Shown here: piece after piece, positions 17,937-26,790 of the stretch
How the letters are laid out: each line of letters opens with the position of its first letter
Numbering within the stretch: position 1 is the first letter of the stretch
Assembly: GCA_937922045.1 (NCBI GenBank)
Contig: CAKZXA010000044.1
Coordinates: forward strand, 1 to 64,000
Length of the DNA stretch: 64,000 bases
Direction: 5' to 3'
Source: an uncultured Acidimicrobiales bacterium
Lineage (GTDB): Bacteria; Actinomycetota; Acidimicrobiia; Acidimicrobiales; SZUA-35
Made by a program: the position numbers and the translations under genes
The notes under the pieces: generated by a model
The model's database searches: none
Seen by the model: only the letters and a program-made list of their open reading frames with translations
Told to the model about the DNA's origin: nothing

Positions 17937-19100
17937 CTACGAGGTCTGGGGGTAGGAAGCCTGGAAGTAGGCGGTTTCGGCCGGGCCGGCCTGGGCGGCA
18001 TGATCAGCCTCGGAACGGCGTAACCAGATGCTGGCCGGGATCGTTTTGTGCGAACCACCAACGGTGGTTGAAGCCCGGGCTTTGTCGATGACGTCCTGGT
18101 AGAAGTCGACGTGATTCTGAACCATGGTCGTCATGGAGAAGGTGGTTTCAACCCTGGCTCGGCAGGCAGCCCGGTCGAGGCCGGGGGCGGCCTCGATGGC
18201 GGCTAGTAGCGACGAGCGGTCGTTGGCGACGAAGCCGGTCTGGCCCTGGGTGACGATCTCGGGCACAGCCCCGTGGGGGGTAGAGATGACCGGGGTTCCA
18301 CAAGCCATCGCCTCGATCATCACGAGGCCGAATGGTTCGGCCCACGAGATCGGATTGAGGAGCGAATCGGCATAGCGCAGGAGGTCGAGCTTTTCAGCGG
18401 TGCCGAGTTCGCCGAGGTATTCAACGTCGCCGCACAGCAGAGGGCGAACCATCGTCTCGAAGTAGTCGTACTCATCGGGCTCGCGCATCTTGGCCCCGAT
18501 GCGTAGGGGCACGCCAGCCTGGTGGGCGAGTTCGCAGGCCAGGTGGATCCCCTTCTCCGGTGCCATCCGTCCCAAGCAGGCCACGTAGCCGTCGCTTGAG
18601 GCCGAGTAGGGGAAGTGGGCCGGATCGAGGCCGTGGTGAATGACCCGTCCGATCGGAATCGTGGCGTCGGCCGTGCTGGCCTGGTTGTGGGAGATGGAGA
18701 TGATCGGGACGTCTCGGTCGGCCACGCTCTGCCACAGCCCCATCGTGTCGTCCTGGAACGGGCCGTGGTTGGTGGTGACGACCGGGATGTCGACGGTGGG
18801 AGCGAGTACGAGAGGGCCGAGCACGGTGTGGTCGTGGATGATGTCGACATCGGACAGTGCTTCGTAGGCGGCGATGACGTGCCTGAGTTCGATCGTCGTG
18901 GTCCCCATCTTCATGCCCTCGGCCTGTTCGAGGAGGTAATGGGTGGGAACCGTGGTCGTACTGTCACCGGTCGTGAAGAGCACAACCTCGTGACCGGCCG
19001 CGACGAGGCCCCGCGATAAGACATCGATGGCCAACTCGGTACCCCCGTAGGCCTTCGGAGGGATGGGCACCCAAGGAGGAGCAACAATTCCGACTTTCAC
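17937..19100 (-). CDS. GT4-family glycosyltransferase
   Basis: The 387-residue GT-B enzyme shows the GT4 layout: an N-terminal Rossmann half (KVGIVAPPW, KAYGGTELAIDVLSRGL), a hinge with LGRMAPEKGIHLA, and the donor-binding EPFGLVMIEAMACGTPVI block carrying the EX7E pair. It transfers a sugar from a nucleotide donor to an unknown acceptor. I chose the GTG at 19100 because GGAG lies six bases before it; the frame runs back to a TTG at 19112. It ends 25 bp from the convergent debranching-type gene, so a shared role in glucan or glycoside metabolism is possible. Confidence 0.82.
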   Translation of the reverse strand: MKVGIVAPPWVPIPPKAYGGTELAIDVLSRGLVAAGHEVVLFTTGDSTTTVPTHYLLEQAEGMKMGTTTIELRHVIAAYEALSDVDIIHDHTVLGPLVLAPTVDIPVVTTNHGPFQDDTMGLWQSVADRDVPIISISHNQASTADATIPIGRVIHHGLDPAHFPYSASSDGYVACLGRMAPEKGIHLACELAHQAGVPLRIGAKMREPDEYDYFETMVRPLLCGDVEYLGELGTAEKLDLLRYADSLLNPISWAEPFGLVMIEAMACGTPVISTPHGAVPEIVTQGQTGFVANDRSSLLAAIEAAPGLDRAACRARVETTFSMTTMVQNHVDFYQDVIDKARASTTVGGSHKTIPASIWLRRSEADHAAQAGPAETAYFQASYPQTS

Positions 19101-19200
19101 TCTCGTCTCCAATCAGTAGTTGTCTGCCTCCTCTGTCGGCGGGGGCCACTGATCGTTGAGCTTGAGGTCGGTGGATGGTCGGGTGAGTGGTCGGGTTTGG

Positions 19201-19995
19201 CTAGATTCCGTCAGCCGCTAGCTTGCCGAGGCCGAGGAACCGCCAGGGCTTTCGGCCGTAGGTGAACATGGCCCCGGTGAGGGCTGCCCTCGCGTCGCTC
19301 AACCGTCCCAGTGAACTCATGACGAAGGCGGCGGGGTCGGCGTTCAGATGAGCGTCGGCCTTGCTTGGCTTGCCCTGTTCGATGCTGAACTCGCCAGCGT
19401 TGAGCCGCCAGGTGTAGTCGTTGCCGCCCCGGAACTTCACGTGATAAACCCCGTCGGGAAGTTGGCTTGCCTTGTTCCGGTCGATGAAGGCTGGCGTGAT
19501 AAACGTCATCGCGTGCACGATCGCGTTCGCCTGTTGGCGGGTGAACGTCGGCATCGTTGCCCCGGTTACGGCTGCGAGGTCGCGGCCGTGCAGGATCGCT
19601 TCGCTGAGGAAGGCTGCGCAGATGTTTCCGGCCGTCGTCTCCCGGGCATAGAGCCAGCGAGGTTCGTCGAGATCGTCGATCTCGTCGAGGAAGGAGCCGA
19701 GTTCAGCCTCGATCAGGTCGGCTAAGGCTGCGGGATCGGTCTCGGTGATGTGGGCTCGTGTCGCATCGGAGAAGGTGGCGAAGTCGTCGGGTGTCTCGAA
19801 GGTCGTGCCTTGTTCGTGGAGACGCCGATAGAGCGAGGGCAGGCAGGCGAGGTGGGCGCCGAGATCGGCGACGGTCCATTCGAGGTTCGGGATCTTGGCG
19901 GCACCGTCGACACCGCTCCGCAGCTGATTGGTGAATGCGGTTAGGGCTTGGCGTGTCTCGATGACAAGCCAGTGATCGGAGACGTTGCTGCTCAT
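19201..19995 (-). CDS. Maleylpyruvate-isomerase/mycothiol-dependent family protein with SCP2-like C-terminus
   Basis: The 264-residue protein has an N-terminal DinB-like four-helix domain (LEWTVADLGAHLACLPSLY, the W...H pattern of the TIGR03083 group) and a C-terminal SCP2-like lipid-binding fold (DAHLNADPAAFVMSSLG...GAMFTYG). Related actinobacterial proteins use mycothiol or bind metals. The reaction here is not known. GGGAGG seven bases before the ATG at 19995 fixes the start; the frame upstream of it (to 20421) is antisense to the SDR gene and is not real. It is divergent from that SDR gene, 61 bp apart. Confidence 0.78.
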   Translation of the reverse strand: MSSNVSDHWLVIETRQALTAFTNQLRSGVDGAAKIPNLEWTVADLGAHLACLPSLYRRLHEQGTTFETPDDFATFSDATRAHITETDPAALADLIEAELGSFLDEIDDLDEPRWLYARETTAGNICAAFLSEAILHGRDLAAVTGATMPTFTRQQANAIVHAMTFITPAFIDRNKASQLPDGVYHVKFRGGNDYTWRLNAGEFSIEQGKPSKADAHLNADPAAFVMSSLGRLSDARAALTGAMFTYGRKPWRFLGLGKLAADGI

Positions 19996-20056
19996 TGAAT
20001 CCTCCCGTCGACAGGTGGTGGACAAGTAACAGTGTGGATTGCTAGCGTCCAGCACC

Positions 20057-20845
20057 ATGGTGCCTTCTGCAAACCTACTCGATGGCAAGGTCGCGGTTAT
20101 CACTGGAGCCGGTGGCGGCATCGGCCGGGCCGCGGCCACGCTCTTTGCCGAAAACGGGGCGACCATCATCGCCGTCGACATCGTCGACGGACCAAACCAG
20201 GACACGGTCGACGCCATCGTTGACGCCGGCGGGCGAGCGGTGATGGTGAATGTCGATGTTGCCGACCCTGCAGGGATGGAGCAGATGATGGACTTCGCCG
20301 AGCGAGAGTTTGGTCGTATCGACGTGGTGTTCAACAACGCGGGCGTAATGCTCGATGGCGACACCGACGCGGTGGAAACCGATGACGCCACGATCGACAA
20401 AACCTTCGACATCAACATCAAGGGTGTTCTCTACGGCTGCCGCTACGGGATTCCCGCCCTGCGCCGAGCGGGCGGCGGTTCGATCATCAACACGGCCTCG
20501 TTCGTTGCCTCGCTCGGCGCGGCCACACCCCAGATCGCCTACACGGCGTCGAAGGGTGCGGTGCTTTCGCTCACCCGTGAGCTGGCGGTGATCCATGCCC
20601 GTGAAAACATCAGGGTCAATGCCCTGTCGCCCGGGCCGCTGCGCACCGAGATGCTGATGAGCTTTCTCAACACCGAAGAGAAGAAGCAGCGCCGCCTGGT
20701 GCATGTGCCGATGGGCCGTTTTGGCGAAGCGACCGAGATGGCGCAGGCTGCTCTGTTCTTGGCCTCGGCGATGTCGTCGTATGTGACGGGCACAAACCTG
20801 CAGGTGGACGGCGGCTTGACCGCGGCCTACGTGACCCCCGAGTAG
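20057..20845 (+). CDS. Short-chain dehydrogenase/reductase
   Basis: A classical SDR of 262 residues: TGAGGGIG cofactor loop near residue 16, NNAG in the middle, catalytic Y162 and K166 in YTASKG, and the SPGPLRTEM loop. An acidic residue after the second strand (AVDIVD) suggests NAD(H). The substrate cannot be told from the sequence. Start: ATG 20057, six codons after a TTG. The gatase gene follows after 4 bp, so the two form a likely operon. Confidence 0.88.
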   Translation: MVPSANLLDGKVAVITGAGGGIGRAAATLFAENGATIIAVDIVDGPNQDTVDAIVDAGGRAVMVNVDVADPAGMEQMMDFAEREFGRIDVVFNNAGVMLDGDTDAVETDDATIDKTFDINIKGVLYGCRYGIPALRRAGGGSIINTASFVASLGAATPQIAYTASKGAVLSLTRELAVIHARENIRVNALSPGPLRTEMLMSFLNTEEKKQRRLVHVPMGRFGEATEMAQAALFLASAMSSYVTGTNLQVDGGLTAAYVTPE

Positions 20846-20849
20846 TCTC

Positions 20850-21599
20850 GTGGCCGTGGACTCATCTGTGGACTCATCGGGAGCAACCGTCGGGATTCTC
20901 GTCTGTGATCATGTTGTGGGCGACGAACTGGTGGCGGCGGCCGAGGGCCGCGACTACCCGGATATGTATGCCGAGATGTTGCAGGCCGCTGAGCCGTCGT
21001 TGAGGGTGAAGGCGTTCGACGTGGTCAACGGCGAGGTACCTTCGAGCCCGGCCGAGTGCGACGCCTGGATCATCACCGGCGCCCGCCACGATGCTCATGC
21101 CGACGAGCCATGGGTGGTGGCCCTGCGCGCCTTTATCGTGGAGCTGCGCGAGCATCGAGCCCGCACCGTCGGGGTGTGCTTCGGCCATCAAGCGGTGGCT
21201 CACGCCTTGGGTGGCGAGTCGGGCCCGGCGGGGGAGTGGAAGGCGGGCCCGCACGAACTCACCGTGGCGCCGTCACCCTGGTTCGAGGGAGGCACGGTGC
21301 AGTTGAACGCTATGCACCGAGACGTCGTGCATCGGCTACCCGAAGGAGCGGTTGCGCTCGGGACCGGTTCAACGGCCGAACACCCGATGTATGTGATCGA
21401 CGACTTCATGCTGGGCGTGCAAGACCACCCCGAGTTCGACGATCGCTACACGGCCGCCCTGATCGAAGTGCGCCGCGACCGCATCGGCAGCGAAGGCGCC
21501 GACGAAGCCTTAGGCCGGGTCGAGCGTGTGCAGACCGACGGCGATGTCGTCGGCCGCTGGATCGTCGACTTCCTCCTCGATCGAAGATCGAGGCCTTGA
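20850..21599 (+). CDS. Class I glutamine amidotransferase family protein
   Basis: The 249-residue protein has the class I GATase nucleophile C110 in GVCFGHQAVAHALGG and the HPE pair in VQDHPEFD, giving a complete Cys-His-Glu triad. Free-standing members act as gamma-glutamyl hydrolases or GMP-synthase-like amidotransferases on small substrates. The GTG start is only 4 bp after the SDR stop, so the pair is probably co-transcribed. The last codons lie in a 19-bp tandem duplication that runs past the stop. Confidence 0.82.
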   Translation: MAVDSSVDSSGATVGILVCDHVVGDELVAAAEGRDYPDMYAEMLQAAEPSLRVKAFDVVNGEVPSSPAECDAWIITGARHDAHADEPWVVALRAFIVELREHRARTVGVCFGHQAVAHALGGESGPAGEWKAGPHELTVAPSPWFEGGTVQLNAMHRDVVHRLPEGAVALGTGSTAEHPMYVIDDFMLGVQDHPEFDDRYTAALIEVRRDRIGSEGADEALGRVERVQTDGDVVGRWIVDFLLDRRSRP

Positions 21600-21622
21600 C
21601 CGCAGATCGAGGCCTTGACCGC
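21585..21622. repeat. 19-bp tandem duplication across a stop codon
   Basis: AGATCGAGGCCTTGACCGC occurs twice head to tail (21585-21603 and 21604-21622) and a third copy begins at 21623. The first copy contains the amidotransferase stop codon. The second copy repeats the gene end downstream. Confidence 0.85.
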
Positions 21623-21677
21623 AGATCTGGGAGCAGCCCTGGATCTGACGACATTGTTTGAGTTAGAGGTTGCATTA

Positions 21678-21693
21678 TCGAACGTACGTACGA
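21678..21693. promoter_or_regulatory. LexA (SOS) box upstream of DUF222/HNH gene
   Basis: TCGAACGTACGTACGA matches the actinobacterial LexA consensus TCGAAC-N4-GTTCGA at 11 of 12 fixed positions. It lies 85 bp before the GTG at 21778. The second DUF222/HNH gene of the window has a perfect core box, which supports this one. Confidence 0.6.
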
Positions 21694-21777
21694 TACTATT
21701 TACTCAACCTTCTGAGCTTTGGCTCACCGTTTCATCCGTTGTTCGGCCGGTCTGGCCTTGATCTCATCGGTGTTCGC

Positions 21778-22989
21778 GTGAGTTGTTTCATTGACGTTCT
21801 CCATCAAATGGTTGCCGAGGCTTCCGCTCTCGACCTTGGTAGTGCCGACGATGCTCGGCTGCGATCATTGACGGCATCGGTGAGAGCGGCCCAGCGATGC
21901 TTGGATGGTGTCACCACCAAGGTTGGGGTCCGGGCTGGTGAACTCGCCGACAACGGCCGCTCCGATGGGGCGGCGTCGGTTCTCGGCTCGCAGGGGTCGG
22001 TTGGTACGCGTACCGCTCAACGAGAAGCGGCCCGAGCTGATCTGGTGGCCGACGTTCCGCTGCTGGGCGATGCCATGGCGACTGGCTCGGTGTCGGGTGA
22101 ACATGCTGATGTGCTCGCCCGCCGTACCGGCCGTTTGAGCGACGAGGAGCGTTCGGCGCTCGATCTCGATGCCCTTGCCGCCCGAGCCGCCGAGCTGCCG
22201 GTCGATACCTTCGACGCCGTGGTGAGGAAGGCGGTAGACGCGGCCAAGGCCGATCACGGCCTGAGCGACACGGTGAACCGCCAAGCTGCCTCGGAGTTCC
22301 GCCACTGGTTCGACCGGGCATCAGGCATGGGCCGCTTCAGCGGGGCATTCGACCCCGAATGTTATGAAGGCTTCGTCGCCGCCATCGAGTCCCGGCTTAC
22401 AGAGCTGGCGAATACATCCGATGAGGCCACGGCCAAAAACAGGAATCTGGCTGCTCGGGCGGTGCACGATCTCGTGACCGGAGGTGCTGGCGGTCGCCCC
22501 TCGGCTGCGGTTGGGTTCGTGATCGATCGCGCCAGCCTTCAGCACGGCTTCCACACCAACACCGTGGCCCAAACGGTTCTCGGTCAAGATTTGCCGCCCG
22601 AGTCGATCGCTCGGCTCTGTTGCGATGCGGTTCTCCGCCGGGTTGCGCTGGATGAGCGGGGCGTGCCACTCAATGTTGGTCGCCGTTACCGCACCGCCAC
22701 CGATGCCCAATGGGCTGCGGTAAAGGCACTCCACTCCACGTGTGCGTGGGCCGGTTGCGAACGCCCGATCACCTGGTGTCAGCTACACCACATCATCGAA
22801 TGGGAACATGGCGGTCGCACCGACCTGTGCAACCTCGTCCCCTTATGCAGCGAGCATCATCATCGGGTGCACGAAGGGCGGTGGACGATCAAGCTGCTAC
22901 CCGATCGGAGCCTCGAAATCTTCCGACCCGATGGTGCCCTTCATGAGATTGTGCCGCCGCCGAGTCGTAATCTTCCAAAGCTTGAGTAG
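21778..22989 (+). CDS. DUF222 (13E12-type) HNH endonuclease family protein
   Basis: The 403-residue protein has the N-terminal helical DUF222 region and a C-terminal HNH domain: HSTCAWAGCERPITWCQLHHIIEWEHGG then NLVPLCSEHHHRVHEG, with both zinc-type cysteine pairs and the HH...N...H metal ligands. Function is unproved for the family, but several Mycobacterium tuberculosis 13E12 members belong to the LexA regulon. I chose the GTG at 21778 because the start of a paralogue at 58631 is also a GTG followed by a similar short lead; the open frame runs back to 21670 through the SOS box and cannot be coding there. Confidence 0.85.
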   Translation: MSCFIDVLHQMVAEASALDLGSADDARLRSLTASVRAAQRCLDGVTTKVGVRAGELADNGRSDGAASVLGSQGSVGTRTAQREAARADLVADVPLLGDAMATGSVSGEHADVLARRTGRLSDEERSALDLDALAARAAELPVDTFDAVVRKAVDAAKADHGLSDTVNRQAASEFRHWFDRASGMGRFSGAFDPECYEGFVAAIESRLTELANTSDEATAKNRNLAARAVHDLVTGGAGGRPSAAVGFVIDRASLQHGFHTNTVAQTVLGQDLPPESIARLCCDAVLRRVALDERGVPLNVGRRYRTATDAQWAAVKALHSTCAWAGCERPITWCQLHHIIEWEHGGRTDLCNLVPLCSEHHHRVHEGRWTIKLLPDRSLEIFRPDGALHEIVPPPSRNLPKLE

Positions 22990-23030
22990 GTGTCTACCGG
23001 CCGAGTCGTCGAGTCTGCTGGAATAGAGGT

Positions 23031-24194
23031 GTGGCAACCACCGTGAAGCAGCTAACGGCAACCACGAGATCTGATGTGGAACATTGGCTTCTTCGGCGCG
23101 GGGTCCCTCACCTGGTCGCCAACTACACGGCACGGGAACGGATCTGGACGCGGGCTCGCCCGATCTTGATCATCGCCTTGGTGATGCAGGTGTTCCTCGT
23201 CTTTGGTGATCGCTTTACCGGCTGGACGCAGCTCCTCGTCTTTCTCATCGCTTTGGCCGTTGTCGGTACGGCCTGGCTCGGGTTTCGTCGGTGGCGGGGG
23301 ATGAGCCCGTTCGACACCCGAGGTGGTGTCGGCTGGCAGCAGCTCGCCTTCTTCGTTCTCGTCCCCACGGCGGTGAGTGCGCTGGCGGGAATCGGCATTG
23401 CGTGGACGATGGCGGTCGTTGCGCTCGGCAACCTAGCCTTTCTCGGATTGGTGTATGTGGTCGTTGGCTTTGGGTTACTACCGCTGACTCGGTGGGCGCT
23501 CGGCACGCTGGGCATACACCTTCTGACGCTCACTCGATTGCTGGCCCGTACCCTGCCCGTGGTTCTGGTCTTGACCGTCTTCATGTTCATCAACGCCGAG
23601 ATCTGGCAAGTGGCCTTGCTCGCTCACTGGACAGCGGTCGTGGTGGCCTGCGGGCTCCTAGCCGTGATCGGCACGCTGTTCATCGCCATCTCAGCCGACG
23701 ATGTCGTAGACGCAGCCCGAGAAGCAACCCTTGACCCCGACGAAGCCGAGGCCTACCTCGTTGGTACTCCGCTCGAAGGTTTCAAACCGTCGTCCAACCA
23801 CCTCGACCTCGACCGCAGCGCCCGCATCAACCTGCGCCTGGTCGTAGTCTTCTCGATCGGGGTGCAGATCGTGCTCGTCGGCCTGCTCATCGCCGCCACC
23901 TACGTTGGTTTCGGTCTGCTGCTCGTACCGTTCGAAGTCCTGGAACTGTGGGGCAGCGGATCCGGTGTTGAGTACAACGTGCTGGCCGAAGGCGAAATGC
24001 TTGGCTTCCCGCTCACGCTCACCGCGGAGCATCTCGCGGTTTCGGCTCTCGTCGCCACCATGTCGGGGTTGAGTGTGGCCGCCTCAGCCGTAACCGACGA
24101 CGCCTACGCCCGCACCTTCACCGTGCAACTCCACCGTGAGCTTCGCCAAAGCCTGGTCGTGGCCAGAACATATCAAGCCCACGTGTCGTCATGA
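23031..24194 (+). CDS. Polytopic membrane protein, unknown family
   Basis: No family is recognised. The 387-residue protein has about eight membrane helices (for example PILIIALVMQVFLVFGDRF, LAFFVLVPTAVSALAGIGIAW, TLPVVLVLTVFMFI, LRLVVVFSIGVQIVLVGLLIAATYVGF). A hydrophilic loop at about 220-260 carries many acidic residues and a DLDRSARINLRL block before the next helix. No transporter signature, zinc motif or GT motif is seen. A GTG start follows AGAGGT directly, so the real start could differ by a few codons. It is flanked by the DUF222/HNH gene and a convergent sigma operon. Confidence 0.7.
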   Translation: MATTVKQLTATTRSDVEHWLLRRGVPHLVANYTARERIWTRARPILIIALVMQVFLVFGDRFTGWTQLLVFLIALAVVGTAWLGFRRWRGMSPFDTRGGVGWQQLAFFVLVPTAVSALAGIGIAWTMAVVALGNLAFLGLVYVVVGFGLLPLTRWALGTLGIHLLTLTRLLARTLPVVLVLTVFMFINAEIWQVALLAHWTAVVVACGLLAVIGTLFIAISADDVVDAAREATLDPDEAEAYLVGTPLEGFKPSSNHLDLDRSARINLRLVVVFSIGVQIVLVGLLIAATYVGFGLLLVPFEVLELWGSGSGVEYNVLAEGEMLGFPLTLTAEHLAVSALVATMSGLSVAASAVTDDAYARTFTVQLHRELRQSLVVARTYQAHVSS

Positions 24195-24234
24195 ACGAGA
24201 TCGTGCCAGCAGCGGTGGCCAAGACAACGGCGAT

Positions 24235-26211
24235 CTAGCAGGCCGCCCCCGACCATCTCTCAACCTGCCAGCCCTCGTCGGTGTTGGCGACGTCTACCAC
24301 GGTTAACGCGAAGTTCTCGTCGGCCAAGATGACGTAGGAGAGGCGAGTCTGGTCGGTGTCGGAGAGGTAGGCCGTGTACCCGCTCGTGATGAGCGGGGGG
24401 TCGGTCGTCTGTTCCTCGTTCAGGAAATGAGCCAACGCGTCCTCCGGGCTCGGGTGGAACGATCCGCTGCCAGAGCCGACCTTGGGACCAGCGTCTGGCA
24501 AGCCGTCGCAACTTCCGGTGGCCGCCACGGTTGGAACATCGATGGCAGTGATCGTGTCGACCACAAGGTCGCCGTCTGATTCACCGCCCGATTCACCGCC
24601 CGATCCACCGTCCGATCCGGAGTCAGGGTCGAAGTCAGGGTCGTTGAGGCCACTCGTCGGATCAAGCTCGGCGATGGTCAAAGGCATACCGAAGCTCAGT
24701 TCGCCGCTGAGTGCGGTCATCCACCAGTCGACGGCTTCGGTGGCGCCGAACAGAATGATCTCGGCGCTCGAACACGGATCGTCAGCATCGAGGCCAACCC
24801 GAGTGAGTACGTAGGCCTGCAAGGTAGCGGGTGACGGGCCATCGCTGGCGGTGTCCATGAACGGTGCCCAGTTTGGATCGGTCGTCCACGAGACTGTCGG
24901 TGCACCTTCGGCGACCTCGCTTGTGATCAGGTCCGGAACTCGGGCCAGCCGTTGAGGGTTCGCTGGGCGACGTACCTCGATCGATGCCAGATCGCCGGGA
25001 TAGTGCCAAGCCCGCTGATTGATCAGCACAGGTTCCGGTGAATCGGGAGCGGCCCCTTCGTCTAATGAGCCGAGCAAGGTGCCAACGTCGATCGGAAGGG
25101 GCGACTGGGGATCGCACGCCTCGCCGAACCCGGTGGCGGCAACCGCGAACTCGGCAATGCCGATCGTTCGTTGCCCAACATTGGGCACGTCGGTGACACT
25201 CCGCAACCGAACGATCACCGGCACGGGGTCGAGAGCCATCGTGGTGATCAGTCGGCCATCGTCGCTCCAGCCGGCGGTACCCGAAGGGTTGGCCGCAGTC
25301 GGGTCGTAGCCATCGGGATTGGGAGCGGTCGCCACCATTACTCGATCCACGGTAGAAACATCGGCTAGCAGAGTGCCGTCGGTGGTATGGCTTGCCTCGA
25401 TGGTGATGTCGGCCACTGAACGCTCAATAACCTCGACACTGAGCGTCGAAGTCGTGACCGCCACAACGCCTTGCTCGAAGAGCGGACCAAGGCGGACCAC
25501 GAGAAAACCCTCAGCGCCAGTGTCGACGCTCCAGCTGTAGACGGTCAACGAGTCGACCGTCTCAAGCTTGATCAGTGTCGGCGATGATGAGAGCTGATCC
25601 GTGAGGTAGGCGAGAGCGATGGTGCCTGGATCGGACTCGTGAGTGCTGAAAACGACCGGCCCCGAGACGAGGTCGATGCCGGGCGGCAGGGAGCTCTGAA
25701 CAGCATCGAGGTGGAAGCCAGGTTTCGCTGGCTCGACCGAGCCGGCCTCCGACGCCTGGCCTGTAGCGCCATCGGTGGTTGCCTCGTCGGCGGTTGCCTC
25801 GTCGGCGGTTGCTTCGTCGCCGGTTGCTTCGTCGCCGGTTGCCTCGTCGCTGGTTTCGATCGGTGTGATGCTGGATCGTGCCGCCATCAGCGAGTAGCCG
25901 CCGACCGCGATGAAGGCGAGTGCGGCCGCTGCGGCCAGGGCCTGGAGGGGAACGGGAGCCCGCCGGTACCAGGGTTCCTGTCGGGCCCGATAGAAACCGT
26001 TGTTGTCGGCCGTCGTGGCTGAGCGAGTGACATGGTCGAGATCGGGAAGTTCAGCATGCGCCGAGGAGATGCTGGCAGCCTTCTGTTGGAGCACTCGACG
26101 AAGATCGGTTTCGACCTTCTTTTCAACGCTGGACACCGAATCACGAACAGGCGACCCACTAGCAGTAGCAGTAGGTTCACGGTCGGCTGAACCATTTTGG
26201 GCAGTGTTCAT
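24235..26211 (-). CDS. Membrane partner of SigE-type sigma factor (anti-sigma-like, single TM, repeat stalk)
   Basis: The 658-residue protein has a charged cytoplasmic N-terminus (1-80), one membrane helix at about 86-109 and a large extracytoplasmic C-terminus. Just outside the membrane, residues 122-151 are six DEAT(G/A)-type repeats. The long extracytoplasmic part has DDPCSSAEIILFG and Asp/Gly/Ser-rich linkers (SGSDGGSGGESGGESDGD). Its ATG overlaps the sigma stop as ATGA, so it is translated with the sigma factor, which is the arrangement of an anti-sigma factor. It lacks the HXXXCXXC zinc motif of common ZAS anti-sigmas, so the role is inferred from position and topology. Confidence 0.7.
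   Translation of the reverse strand: MNTAQNGSADREPTATASGSPVRDSVSSVEKKVETDLRRVLQQKAASISSAHAELPDLDHVTRSATTADNNGFYRARQEPWYRRAPVPLQALAAAAALAFIAVGGYSLMAARSSITPIETSDEATGDEATGDEATADEATADEATTDGATGQASEAGSVEPAKPGFHLDAVQSSLPPGIDLVSGPVVFSTHESDPGTIALAYLTDQLSSSPTLIKLETVDSLTVYSWSVDTGAEGFLVVRLGPLFEQGVVAVTTSTLSVEVIERSVADITIEASHTTDGTLLADVSTVDRVMVATAPNPDGYDPTAANPSGTAGWSDDGRLITTMALDPVPVIVRLRSVTDVPNVGQRTIGIAEFAVAATGFGEACDPQSPLPIDVGTLLGSLDEGAAPDSPEPVLINQRAWHYPGDLASIEVRRPANPQRLARVPDLITSEVAEGAPTVSWTTDPNWAPFMDTASDGPSPATLQAYVLTRVGLDADDPCSSAEIILFGATEAVDWWMTALSGELSFGMPLTIAELDPTSGLNDPDFDPDSGSDGGSGGESGGESDGDLVVDTITAIDVPTVAATGSCDGLPDAGPKVGSGSGSFHPSPEDALAHFLNEEQTTDPPLITSGYTAYLSDTDQTRLSYVILADENFALTVVDVANTDEGWQVERWSGAAC
25759..25848. 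repeat. 15-bp in-frame tandem repeats (6 units)
   Basis: Six degenerate 15-bp units code the DEATG/DEATA stalk of the sigma-partner protein on the minus strand. Unit number changes would lengthen or shorten the stalk without breaking the frame. Confidence 0.8.
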
Positions 26212-26702
26212 TGCTCGATGTCCTTTCTGAGTTGGCGGAGGCCGCGGTGGATCATGGTGCGAGCGGTGGCTGGCCGACAGCCGAGAATGTCGGCGATTTC
26301 GGCTGTCGGCAGGTCGAGGTAGTAACGCAAGATGAGGGCGGTGCGGCGGCGTTCATCCAGTGCATTCAGCGCATCCCACAGTTCGTCGGCTTCGAGTAGG
26401 TCAGGTTCGGGGCGATCGGGTGGGTGGGCCTGGGCCACCGCCTGGCGGCGACCCCAGCTGCGGCACCCGTTAACCACCGCCGAGCGAAGATAACTCCAGG
26501 GGTGCTCAACCCTGTTCCACGCCCGCTGCGTATTGATGAAAGCATCCTGCACCACCTCCTCGGCTATCGCTTGATGGCCGGTGAGGAGGTAGGCCAGCCG
26601 TACAAGGTCGACCCTCCGATCGACAAAGAGGTCGACGAGGGGTTCAGCCCATTGCACGTTTGGTTCGATGCCGTCATCGATTGTGTGGAGTTTTTCCCCC
26701 AT
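26208..26702 (-). CDS. SigE-family ECF RNA polymerase sigma factor
   Basis: The 164-residue protein has sigma region 2 (DLVRLAYLLTGHQAIAEEVVQDAFINTQRAW) and region 4 (LILRYYLDLPTAEIADILGCRPATARTMIHRGLRQLR). AGG six bases before the ATG supports the start at 26702. It overlaps its membrane partner by ATGA and is probably released when the partner senses an envelope signal. A second pair built the same way is at 60962-62457. The upstream gene is the divergent SnoaL-like gene. Confidence 0.88.
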   Translation of the reverse strand: MGEKLHTIDDGIEPNVQWAEPLVDLFVDRRVDLVRLAYLLTGHQAIAEEVVQDAFINTQRAWNRVEHPWSYLRSAVVNGCRSWGRRQAVAQAHPPDRPEPDLLEADELWDALNALDERRRTALILRYYLDLPTAEIADILGCRPATARTMIHRGLRQLRKDIEQ

Positions 26703-26790
26703 TGCTACCTAGACGTCGAGCGACGGTGATGTGTTCCCCGACTTTTTCTGCCTGGGACGATCCCGGTCAAACAAACTACGATTCGGATCC

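Noticed and set aside
19996-20421. Upstream extension of the SCP2/DinB-like gene
   Set aside because: It is antisense to the SDR cofactor domain, and a strong Shine-Dalgarno sits at the internal ATG at 19995.
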